Source of the DNA: Malania oleifera
Lineage: Eukaryota > Streptophyta > Magnoliopsida > Santalales > Ximeniaceae
Assembly (NCBI RefSeq): GCF_029873635.1
Contig: NC_080419.1
Coordinates: 66,598,823-66,662,822, forward strand
Direction of reading: 5' to 3'
DNA length: 64,000 nucleotides
Shown: one piece after another, positions 23,031-35,000 of the stretch
Layout of the letters: every line of letters starts with the position of its first letter
Numbering within the stretch: position 1 is the stretch's first letter
Position numbers and translations under genes: made by a program
Notes under the pieces: generated by a model
What the model saw: only the letters and a program-made list of their open reading frames with translations
What the model was told of the DNA's origin: nothing
The model's database searches: none

Positions 23031-23571
23031 TAGGGTTGCAAACAAATCAAGTCGCTCACGAGCGGCTCAGGAGCTCAGCTTGGTAAGGACTCATTCGGTC
23101 TCATTTATTATCTAAATGAGTGAGTTGCAAGCCTATTTTTTAGGCTTGATTTGTAAACGAACCGAGTGTGAGTATAATCAGATTTGACTCGTTTTCAATT
23201 CATGAGCAACTTGATAATTTTCTTGAATGAGCTCATTTTTTAAGTTCGTTAAGGAAATTGGTAATGAGTTCATTAATAGACTTGTAAAGCTGACCCAATT
23301 CTAAGAGTCCAATACTAACTTAGTTGCCTAAGGAGAAAAACATAAATTTTGATCCAAACAGAATATGTGGATGAAACTATTATTATAATCATTATTTATA
23401 AAATTTTAGCTCGAACTTGAGCCTAAGCCCGAGCCTGAGTTTGAACCCAAACCAGCAAATATGCCAAGCTTGAACCAATATTTTTAATCTCGAGTCGAGC
23501 TCTCAGCTTGAACCCAAACCGAGTTTTGACTTTATTGAAATTCAACTCGGCTCGACTTGTTGGCAGCCCCA
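23031..23571. mobile_element. hAT-like MITE with 8-bp target duplication (541 bp)
   Basis: Inverted ends TAGGGTTGCAAACAA and TTGTTGGCAGCCCCA match at 12 of 15 positions. The flanks are AGTGCAAA (23023-23030) and AGCGCAAA (23572-23579), an 8-bp duplication with one change, which is the hAT length. The inside is filled with inverted GAGCTCG/CTCGAAC-type phrases near both ends and has no transposase. Confidence 0.75.
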
Positions 23572-23579
23572 AGCGCAAA

Positions 23580-24022
23580 CAATTGCTAAATTAAATGGAA
23601 AAAAAGATAAACATACTCTTGCGCTTATTATAATGAGAGATTTTACCCAACCTATACGAGAGAATGCTATTGCATTTTGTTGTAGAGAAGGAAATTGGTC
23701 CACCAATTAATAAATTTGAACATGAGATTTCATCTTTTATACTTTTTAAAAAAATTATTTTTAATTTTTAGGAGTAATTAATTGAACTAAATAATTAGAT
23801 TTCAAGAAATAAACTTTCAACCAATTAAATCCAGTTAATTTTTTTTTTAATTTTTTTAAAATTAAAAAAAATCTCACAATTCAAGATTCCCATTTTGAAG
23901 CCTCTGTCGTTTCTTACCGTCTCGTATAAAAATAATATGGATATGAATATGTAAAATTGGATACAAAACTTGTTAGCTGATGTGGCTGGGGAGGCTGTCG
24001 CCCCTCCTGGGCTTTTTCACAG
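23580..24022. other. AT-rich intergenic stretch
   Basis: Runs of A/T, for example near 23750 and 23840-23875. Nothing coding or repetitive was recognised. Confidence 0.4.
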
Positions 24023-24632
24023 TAGGTGTACACGGTTCGGTTTGGTTCGGTTCGGTTTTGGCCAGAACCAAAAATTGAATCGAAATTTTCGATTTTGGGA
24101 TTTCCGAACCGAAATCGAACCGAAATTATGCTTTAATTGAAAACCGAAAATTTGGCGATTCGGTTGCAGTTTTTTGATTTTAAACTGATTTTTTTTTACA
24201 AAAAAAAACCTTTATTTTTCATAAAGTTGTTGAAAATTTATTAAGCATTTTAATTTTTTATAGGGACTCATAATTTTAACAAAATAAAATATGTTGGACA
24301 CTTTTAACAAAAATAACCTTTATTTTTTATAAAGTTCTTTAAAAAAAATTTATTGAGGATTTTTTTTTTCTATAGTAGCTATCTTTATAGCATGCTATAT
24401 TTTTACTAGCCATATTATATATATATATCTATCTTATATAAATTGGTTTTTCGATTTTTTTTCGGTTCGGTTTCAACATAAAATCAAAATCAAAATCGAA
24501 ATCGAAATCAAAATCGAACCTTTTTATTTTTGAAAACATCAACCGAAACTAAAAATCGAAAAACCAAATCGTTTATAATTTCAATTCGATTTTGATCCGA
24601 TTTTCGATTTTTCGGTAATTTTTGTACACCTA
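24023..24632. mobile_element. MITE with perfect 10-bp inverted ends (610 bp)
   Basis: Starts TAGGTGTACA and ends TGTACACCTA, a perfect inverted pair. Next to the ends lie (GGTTCGGTTCGGTT) and, inverted, (AATCGAAATCGAAA) phrases that can fold together. There is no transposase, and the flanks show no clear target duplication. It ends about 190 bp upstream of the bHLH start codon, so it probably lies in the promoter or the 5' leader. Confidence 0.7.
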
Positions 24633-24644
24633 GCGAGCATCACC

Positions 24645-24721
24645 CCCCTTCTTCCATCCCCATTAGTTTTTACTCATTTCCTCTCTCTCTCCCCTTCTTC
24701 CATCCCCATTAGTTTTTACTC

Positions 24722-24760
<39 letters not shown>
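24645..24760 (+). repeat. Duplicated leader segment and (CT)17 run before the bHLH gene
   Basis: A 46-bp segment beginning ccccttcttccatcccc is present at 24645 and again at 24691. The second copy runs into a CT dinucleotide tract (24727-24760). CT-rich tracts are common in plant 5' untranslated leaders and core promoters. No clear TATA box was found between the MITE and the start codon. Confidence 0.85.
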
Positions 24761-24765
<5 letters not shown>

Positions 24766-24824
24766 TCTAGCTTAAAGGCACATTAATTGATCCCACTCCC
24801 ACAAGACCACACCCACCCGCACAT

Positions 24825-25260
24825 ATGTACCCATGTCGAAGGCCCCTCGCCCAAGGCGGCGGCCTAACCCGCTACGGCTCCGCTCCGGAATCCCTCCTAA
24901 CCGCTGCCATCGACTCTGCCCTCGAATCCACTGCTCGCCACTTCTCCCCCCTGGAATCGCGGACCGCCCTGGCTGGCCAATACTTCTCCGGCGACAGGTC
25001 CTCCCTCACCTCCGACTCCTCTTGCAAGGTCAGCTCATTACCGTCCGATCCGCACCAGTACAAAGGCACAACTACTAAAGCTGCAGTAAAGCCAGGGCTG
25101 CAGAGATCCTACGGTTTGAATGAGGTAGACGTTGGGGATTTTGCGACGGCCACTAATTTGAAATCCGCAGCTACCTGCGACGGCGGCGGCGGATCATCGT
25201 CCCTGATACGGCACAGCAGCTCGCCTGCTGGGTTTCTTAGCCATCTCGCTGCGGATACAG
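24825..25260 (+). CDS. bHLH128-like: bHLH gene exon 1
   Basis: Start codon chosen because the conserved [10 protein letters not shown] motif follows 11 residues later and the region upstream is CT-rich leader. The 436 bases end after ...GCGGATACAG, with donor GTATGC, in phase 1. The exon is much richer in G and C than its surroundings, notably in a Gly/Ser stretch ([20 protein letters not shown]). An overlapping ATG at 24833 in another frame gives only a short peptide and is ignored. Confidence 0.93.
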
Positions 25261-28200
25261 GTATGCTTCTCCTTGTTGAGGGTGGTTTTTCACATTTTCT
25301 TCAGCTTAGCTTTGTTTAGGAATGGCCTTCTCCGGGAAGTCCTTTTTGTTTGAAATGACGGTTTTACCCGCGACCGCGTTCTGAGTTTTGGGGTTTCGAG
25401 ACTTTGGGACTTTCTGACCGCCCTTTGGGGAATGAAGACGAAACTTTTGGACTTTCTGACTGCCCTTTGGGGAATGAAGAGGTGCCCCAAATTACGGCAC
25501 TTGAGACGATGCGTGCGGAGTTAAGGGTCCCATATAATTACTATTATTTTATTTATTATTTTTAATATTTATTAATTGTTGTCACACGTCTTTGGGAGTT
25601 CTAAATTAGCTTATTGGAGTTATGTAAATAATGAATAGAGTCATAGATAGCTTCCTTTAATGGACATTTATTTATTTATTTATTAATCAAAGTTCTATTT
25701 CAGTATTAAATTTATAAAAAAAAGATATTGTAAGAATAATTAGAAAAAATACGGATTGTAAATTGAATTCTTTTATTTTAATAGTGTATTTGTATATATA
25801 ATTTTCTAAAAATAATTTAAAATTTTAAATTTTAAATAAGATTATAGTTTAAAGTTTTATAAAAAACGAGGAATAAAAAGTAAAAAACATTAGTTACAAT
25901 CAAATATGCATAAGTATTAACTCATGTATCATGGATCACACTATTTTATAATTTAATACTATACTATTATTTTTCATGTGTTGCAATATTATTATATATA
26001 ATATAGATATCAATAATATTGAGTATAATACTTTATATTAAAAATATTGTTATATATTTATATTTAATGATATCATAATATTATCTTTTTAAATTTATGT
26101 AATATAGACTATATTATATGTTGTAATATATGGGACACTATATATTTAGTATACAATAGTGTTATATTCTTTTGTATATTATATCATAATATTAAATTTT
26201 ATTAAATTCAACACTTTTTCTAAAAAAGCATTTCTACATAAGTGGTTCCAAACGATCCCTTAGTGGTGTTTGGTTGTGTTTAAAATAAGTAGTATTTGAA
26301 TACTTACTTTTATTATAAGTTTACTATATAATTATTTTTAAATATATTTTAAATTACAAATATTAATATTTTTTAATCGACAATTTATTTACTAATTTAT
26401 TTAATTATTTATAAATAAAATTTAAATATTTCATGTTAAAAAATAATATATGATTATTATTTTTTATTAATAATAATCTTGTTATTAATGTATATTTATA
26501 ACATATTACTATCATATTAAATTATGATAAAAATAATATTATTAATTAAATTTAAAATATTAATTTTAAATTGATAAATAGTTCTTGTTCAATCCAGAAT
26601 TGAATTATAATAACTAATATGTCATAATAGATATTAAAATTATGATAATAATATTATATTATTTTAGCTAGTAGAAAATATTTAACATTTTAATTAGAAA
26701 ATTCATATTACATTTATATTTTTGTTATAAAAATAGTAACTAAAATAATATAATATTATTTATTAATTATCAATAATCTTGTTATTAATGTATATTTATA
26801 ACATATGATTATCACATTAATTTTTGTTAAAAATAGTATTAATAACTAAATTTAAAATTTGGGTTTATTTAAATTTAAATTTATAGATGTTTATTTATTT
26901 ATTTATTCCAGAATTTAATTATATTTTATTAATAATGAATAGTTATAATGCATAATAAAATAATTTATGATTAATATTTAGTGAACAATTTAATTAATAA
27001 TTATTTTAATTGTTATTTAAATTAATATTTGAATATTTTATTAAGTAAAAATCATGTGACATTAATTCGATAATTCTACCAAATGTTATTACATAATTAT
27101 ATAAAGTAAGCATGTCGATATAAAACTAACACTTTTTTGAAATATATTAGATTTAAGTGTGTGTGTGCCAGAGACACCTTCCTTGAAGTTTATCTCACTT
27201 ACCTCCCTTGAGGTTTGAGTCGTTTGAAAAAAAAATGCAGACCTTTCCTAAGTTTTTAAAACTTTGACTGACCTTTTGTGTCATTTGATTTTTGGGACAC
27301 TTATGAGAGTTTGTCCCTTTTTTGTTTCATCAAATATAAAGGGAGGTCTATGTCTTTCTAGCGAACTTGAGGGGAGGTCTGTGTTTGTTTTTTTTTTTTT
27401 TTTCCAAACTTCAGGGGGGGGGGTTATTCCCTATAATTATTGACACCTAAGACCTCAGGAGAGGTCAATATCTTTTACCCTAACTAGATTTAAGGCAAGA
27501 TCTATTAACTTGGTCATTTTAATATGTAGGGTTCAAACTGTTGCTGCTTGACATGCAAGTTTGTTTTGTAATTAGGTCAACTCAGCTGGCACACCGAGTT
27601 TGACCATGTTGCTCTAAGTTGGGCAAATTGACCTGCTGAGTTCAAATCTTGTTAATTAGGTCTAAATTTGAACTTTGAATATAGTAATCATAAGTGCGGT
27701 TAATGATTTTAAAATAGTATTATTAGGAAGTACCTGTAAAGCATTTTTTTTATAGAAAAAGAAAATATAAGGTAGAGGAAAGAATGTACAGAGAGTAGAA
27801 TAAGATCCTCCTATTAAAATAAACCCCTAAGACACTCTTTAACAAGAGCTAATTATAAATAGGCATGATTACTTATGCAACAAAACTCATTTGATATGAA
27901 AGAATTCACAGGAAGTTCATTCTCATTTTTATTGCTTATAATTTGCTCTCAAATGTATGCTAAATTTTATTTATTTGCTTATAAACTATTTTAGTTAATT
28001 CAAGGAGACATGCTGTTATCATAAAATGGTATTTTAATTTCATTATAACATTTCAAACTCATGTCTTTTTGGGTCTTTGATCCATAGTTGTTTATATCAT
28101 GAAATATTGTAATGTATGGGTTTAGCCATTTTATTTACCCTATGTTTGGGAGTCTGGATTTTGAGTCTTTTACTTGAATTTTTGTTGATTTGAACAAAAT

Positions 28201-29037
28201 TCAATATACTTTTGCATTAATTTTTTTTTTTCCTAAACTCACATTAACCCAAAACCAAGTGTAAAATATATTGAGGATACCTTTCAACCAAATGTGATTT
28301 TTGTTAGTACAATTTCATCAAAAGTTTCGAGTACAGTTTGTCTGGTAAGTCACTCATGGAATGGGAAATTGGTTTTGAACTTAATTCACTTTATGAGAAA
28401 GTTAGTTCTTGAAACTTCCTCAAATTTGATTTTAGATCTATGATTGCTTTCAATAAATTGTAGCATGTTAACCTGAAAATAATTTTATATTGTAAAATAG
28501 CTTTTGCTTTAAAATTGTTCAAATAGGTCCTTAGTATGAAGGGGAGCTTAGGCGCAATGGTAAAGTTGTCGCTGTATGACTTGGAGGTCATGGGTTCGAG
28601 GCGTGGAAACAGCCTCTTGCAAAAATGCATGGTAAGGCTGCATGCTATAGACCCATCATGGTCCGCTCCTTCCCTTGACCCCAAATATGCGGGAGCTTTG
28701 TGCATTGGGCTGCCCTTTCTATTTTTTAAACAGACCTTTAGTTTAATTTCTCTCCAAGATTGATAAGGTTAGATGCAGGTCTGAATTTTATAGCACTAGT
28801 GCCTCTGTTGAGAGCATAGATTTTGAGCATTTAATTTAAAATTACATTAAGGTTATTAAAATTTAATAATAATAATAATAGAAGAAGAAGAAGAAGGAGA
28901 AGAAGGAGGAGTTAGATGCCACCTTTGAGGCATTTCAACTTTTCAATTGAGATATAATTTTGGAATTTAAGTGCAGTGGCATCCTCATTATTTCGGTAAA
29001 TTAATTGAGCGTCAGAAAGATTCCAAACACTGCCATG

Positions 29038-29071
<34 letters not shown>

Positions 29072-32000
29072 GTTGTTGTTGTTGTAAACTTTTGGGTATG
29101 AAATAAGCCATTTTGAACAATGTGGACTGCAGGAGGTTTTTTTTTAACAAGGGGGAGTGGAGGCTATAATAATAATACACAGTGTGGGTCTAGGTCTAGT
29201 GGGGGCAATGGAATATCAAGGTTGAAGTCTCAGATGAGCTTCACGGGACAAGAGTCCCTTTCCCAGATCTCCGAAGGAAATGAAAATATTGTGGACTGCA
29301 TAAACTCAGAAAATGGGCACAGAAAGAGCACACATTCTTATGCCACTGCAAGTGCTAGCTTTGCCATGGACTCGTGGGATGACTCCACTGCCACCAATTC
29401 TATTGTGTTTTCTGCCCCACCAACCAAGCGAGCTAAACTTACGAGTGGAGACATTCTTGATGGCTTTAGTGCCCTTGAATCTCAGGTATTTCAATGTTTG
29501 TTTATTGAGGTTTCATTGAATTCTAGAAGTAATTGATCTAATTCATCTAAAGCAAGAATGAGCTTTTAATCCAATTCAACACTCCATATTAGTTTTTCAT
29601 GACACATTAAGTACTAGTCGTGCATTGACATACTAGTAAATATGTTATGTGCACTGCACATGATTGCAAGTGAATAGTTATGTGAAATTTTTTTTATAAT
29701 ACTTGATGAAGTTTATATTTTTAAAAGCAAATTAGTGGTATGTTGTCATATTTGATTAAGCTTATAAATACTAAAGTATGAGTATTCAAATATATTAAAG
29801 TTTGAATATTCAAAACTATTTAGAAAAATTTAAAATTTGTTTAAACTATAAATACAAACATAGACGTGCAATAAAATTATGACACCATGCAAATACAAGG
29901 AGATGAAAAATCTTTAAAATATAGGTTGTAATATGACATGACTTCTCTAATTAAAATTTTGCAATATTTGTATAACATTGTATGTAAAAATCTAATAAAT
30001 ATTTATAAAATTTTCATTCTTTTTTATTTTGTAAAAAAATCTAAATCAATAAGTTTATTGCAATTTCTAAATTGTGATTGCTATTTAAATTTTTATTACT
30101 TAAATGATCAATTAATTAGTTTTTAATTTCAAAGAAAGTTGAAGTTTGTTATTTGGAGGGTATGTTAGGTCTATAATTTTATTTCTAAAATGACTCTTTT
30201 AGAAGTTATGTTATTATTTATCTAAATAATGTTAGACACTTTACAATGATTTTTGAAGATTTTGGAGGAATTTAGCTATTTTATTTTGGGATAGTAATTT
30301 CATTTATCATTTATATTATCACTATGTTTATTTTATTTTTCAATCAAACAAAATTTTAGGTTCAATCTCAACCTATTTAAGATAAAATTTCTATTTTATC
30401 TAATTTTTGTTGAATTTAGTTTCTTTCAGAAATTCTTTGGCTTAATTTTTAAAAATAATAATAATAATAATAATATTTTTTTAACAAAATAATTTACGTT
30501 ATTTGTACTTTTATATGTGATGTACATATACTGCTAGTTTAATTGTTTTCAACTATATGGACTTGTTAACTTCTTCCAAATAGGCTCTCTCTAAATTTAA
30601 TTTTTTATAATTTTTATTGAATTTACTTCTTTAAGGATCATTTTGTCTTAGTTTTAAAATATAATGATATTTTTGTCCAAAAAATAATTTACTTCTTTAG
30701 TTCATTCATTTATTTATTTATTTTTTTCTGTGGATCAGCAATATTTTAAGATATTAAAGAGTGAACAACAATTATAGGTAGTTTGAATGTTTATGTGTTA
30801 GATATATAACTAGTTATAGTCTCTGATTCAGGCTTGCCTTTCAAGCATCCCCCCTTATTTTTTGTCAGTTTTAAGATTCAGACAAGGACTTCTAGTAAAC
30901 TTGAGAAAATCGTGACGCTTTTTGTGGTCTGGTGTGGGGGGTCATAGGGCCCACATAGTTAGATGGGATGTAGTTTGTTAGATATAACTAGTTATAGTCT
31001 CTTAGTGGACTTCCAATGGTTAGAGCTTAGGACTTCCATGCTGGAGGTTTCGTGTTTGAACCTAAGGAGGGAATGAACGGATATGGGATGAAAGATGCAT
31101 AGGTCAGGCTTGGTGAACCTTCTATAAAACAAAAGAGGAATATAAGTAATTATAACTTAGTTATAAGACAGGTAGTATTTTTTTATAGCGTTACTTTTTA
31201 TTCCACTGAACCAATATTTGTAAAAGGGTATTTTAGATAATGAAAAGTGGGTACCAAATAAGTGGGAGAATCCCCTTTATATATGATAAATGTGCACATG
31301 TATCCCAGTGTACCTGTAACAAACTGCAAAGGGGAAAAAAAGAAGAAAAAATAATTAAATCGGCTAGAAGCCACTAGGTAGACTGTTTGATAACATATAT
31401 TATCTATTCTTTGGGCCATGTCTCTCTCAATCTACTAAATTTAAGGTGTCCTTTAATTATATAATTGTAGCATGCATTTTTCTTTCTTGTAGTATTATTT
31501 GAAATATATGGTATAAATGAAGTGTTATCAACATCTAAGGATTTTAACTTAGTTTTGTTTATTTGTCTTGTTTAATTTGTTTTTTTTTTCTTTTTTCTTT
31601 TCGCTCACTTATAGTAAAATTTGGATTCATGCTTTTAATTTTTGTTTTATAATCGTTTTTATGTAAATTTAGCTTATAAATTTTAATCATCTATCTTGAT
31701 TTTGCCTAACAATAGAACCTCCATAATTATTCTTTTATTGGGTCCTAGAAAAAAATGGTTATTTGTTTTAAATTTCTTTTAAAAAAATCAATACAGAATC
31801 TATGCTCCCAAATGGGTCAACACTTTTTCCTTACGAGTTTACTTCAAATGTTGTTAAATATTGACTGACTTATATGTTTTAAGTACTATATTATTGCTTT
31901 ATAGGTAGCTGTATGTAATTTAGGTTTGTATGCATTGCTCATCCATTAATCCATTAAATTTAGATGATTCTCCTTTTTCTTAGAAATGAAAAAATGACTT

Positions 32001-35000
32001 TGAGAAAGCTTACGATAGAGTAAGTTGGAGCTTCTTGGGTAAAGTCTTTGGGAGGAAGGGTTGGGTGAGAGTTGGTGTTGTTGGACTAGGGGCTGTCTTT
32101 CTAATGTGTGGTTCTTAGTGATCGTGAATGGTGAATCCATGTCTTGGTTTGTCTCTTCTTGGAGCATAAGATAAGGTGATCCTTTATAACAGTTTTTAAT
32201 TGTTCTTGTAGTGGATGTGATGTAGGACAAGAAGTAAAACCTTTGGAAGATCCCTGCTAGAAAATAATTAAGAAGAGTTGGGTTAAGGAATTGTGGGGTT
32301 AAGTTAGTAGTTTATTATGTGTGTTTAGTATTAACTAGTATAGGATTATGCGTATTTGGGGGATGTTTGTAATATTTATGTAAAGTAGGGATATATTTGT
32401 AATGTTATGTTGTTTTAGGGGTTTATGTGTAATTTCATGTAAAGAGGCTTTTTTATAAACAGTGTGTGGAAGTCATGTTGTAGGCAGTTGTTGATGAATT
32501 TGAATTGAAGTGAACATGAGTTCCCCCTTGTATCTCCTCTCTCCTCCCTTCCCTTTCCTTCTTCTCTTCTAATTTCTCCATGGCTGAAGAACCTTGATGC
32601 TGCCTATCAGAGCCCAACCACGATCTCTTCCATTTCTTCTTCCCCTCTCCTTTTTTCTCTTCTTCCTATCCCCCACCATTCTGCCCTCTTACCTCTTCTC
32701 TGTTTCTCTTCTCCTTCTTTTCTTCTTCTTCTTCTCTTTGATTCTCTCCAATAACTCTCTCAACTCTCTTTCTCATTTCTGAATTCTGTAGCTGTCTCTT
32801 GGCAGTTTTTGCCCAGAAACTCCTCCAACCTCCCATCTTCTTCTTTTCTCTCCTATAACTCTCTCAACTCTCTCTCATTTCTCTATTCTGTGGCTGTCTC
32901 TTGGCATTTTCTGGCAGTTTCTGTCCAGTAACTCCTCCAACTTCCCATCTTATTTTCTCTCCTTCAGTTTTTTAACTCTCTCTCTCTCTCTCTGAATTTC
33001 AGGTTATTTTGCAGTTTCTGAACTTTTCAGATATTCCAGTCGTGTCCCCAAATCTGGAACACCACTTTCCAGCAACCATCCTGTAACACCACCCACACCA
33101 CCAAAAACCTAATCCCCCTGAAACCCTCAAAATTTCATCGCTGTCCAACCATCAGAGGAACCCCCAGACCCCGGCCAAACATAATCTAGCCATCGGCCTT
33201 CAAGAATCTATAGTGTCTTGTGTTTTTATCATCGCATTTGCACCACCACCACCACCACTGTGCTCCCCACCCACTGATCTGCAGTCGCTTGAAGTTTCAT
33301 TGCTGGAATCTCACCGCCGGAAACCCACACCCACGTTTTGGCAAAGCGCGTCAGAAAGTCTCCCAGAGTCTTCTGCAATTTCCTGTCTCGTGAGAAATTG
33401 CCTGCAGCCATGATATTTTGAGCTGCAGGGTGATATTTTAATTGTAGAAACACTACATTGCAAGCAAGCATGATAATTTGGCATGAAACTCAAGAATTGT
33501 TACTGCTAGAATAACAAAGTAAGGTTTTTTTTTCTCTCTGTAATTTGTGAGTTTTCTTCGTGAATTTGTTTCATTTCAGCAAGACAATCAATATCAAGGT
33601 GGATTAAAGATAATTTTTGAGAACTTGGGATTAAGGATTGTGGAAACTTGTGTTAAAGGGTTGTGATATATAGCTGCAGCATATGTATATGCATAATTCA
33701 GCAATATGGTGACAAATTATAGGAAAAAGGAATGCCATTTGCCAAATTTTGGGCACAATTTCAAGCTTTTCCACACCTTTTGATGCGGAACCCCAAGAAT
33801 GAACGTCCGGAGACCCCAAATTAGATTTATCAAAATCCCAAACCTAAAATAAGTTTTGACATGGTAGTGGATCCTTGACCTATTGCTTGATGTGAAACAC
33901 AAACCAAGAATATCAAATTAATGGATGAACGCCACAAAGGTAGTACCTTTGATAAGTTTGGTGAAAGTTCATTGAAGAACTTGAAGAGAAATAAACCTCG
34001 CTTGGAATTGTATTTAGCCAAAAATATTCCCTTTTTCAATACAACAGAGAGTTGGCTACCTATAGAAAATAAAAGAAACCCATGACATCAGCTTGGCCAA
34101 TAAAAATAGGCCATGACATCAATCTGGCCAATAAAATAGCCCCACATAACCTTAAGCATGTCATGTCATTTAATGAAACATGTGTAAGTCACATGCCATG
34201 TGCCATGTCCTTTAATGAAACATGTGCAAGTTACATGCCATGCTTAATTGACACAATTGGCCAACTATTTAGCCCATACTTTAATTAAAACAATAAAAAT
34301 TCCCCAAACAGCAGCCCCTATTGGCTTAAGGTTCCACCTTCACACATCTTTAGACAATTTATCATGTTAGGCTCTTCAAGAAAGTCCTTTTCTTTAGTGT
34401 CCATGGCCATCATTGACTTTTGTTCAAGCAACTTCTCAATTGGTCCCTGTGTAGCCTCCTTGACCTTCTTGGCTCTAGCTCTTGTGATGGGTCCGCTTGG
34501 CATGTGCAGATCATCCTGTGCAATCGCAGCTTGTTGGTTCATATCATTCCCCCTCTCCTCAAAAGGATTCGTCCTTGAATTATCACCTACATCAAAAGGG
34601 GATAAATTAGAAACGTTGAACGTTGCATTGACCTTATACTCACTCGGTAGATCCAACTTGTATGCATTGTCATTGATCTTTTCTAGCACTTGAAAAGGTC
34701 CATCACCCCTTGGGTGTAGTTTTGTTTTCCTTTTAGTAGGAAGCCTCTCTTTTCTCATATGCACCTATACCCAATCTCCCGTTTCAAAAGTAATGAACTT
34801 GCGCCCCTTATTGGCTTGAGATGAATATTGTCGGTTCATCTTTTTGATGTACTGCCGTGTTTGTTCATGGATCCTCTTCACCAAGTCAACCTTTTGTCGT
34901 CTGTCTAGGCTAGTCTCATTCATTGGCAGCGGCATCAAATCCAATGGAGTCAAAGGATTAAAACCAAACAATTTCAAATGGAGAAAAATTAGTAGAAGCA

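Noticed and set aside
24833..25078. Overlapping frame starting at ATG 24833 in the bHLH exon
   Set aside because: GC-rich shadow of exon 1. The product has no family signature, whereas the 24825 frame carries the conserved motifs.
28551..28610. Possible tRNA gene
   Set aside because: A and B boxes are present but the fold and 3' half are not tRNA. The body matches an Au SINE.
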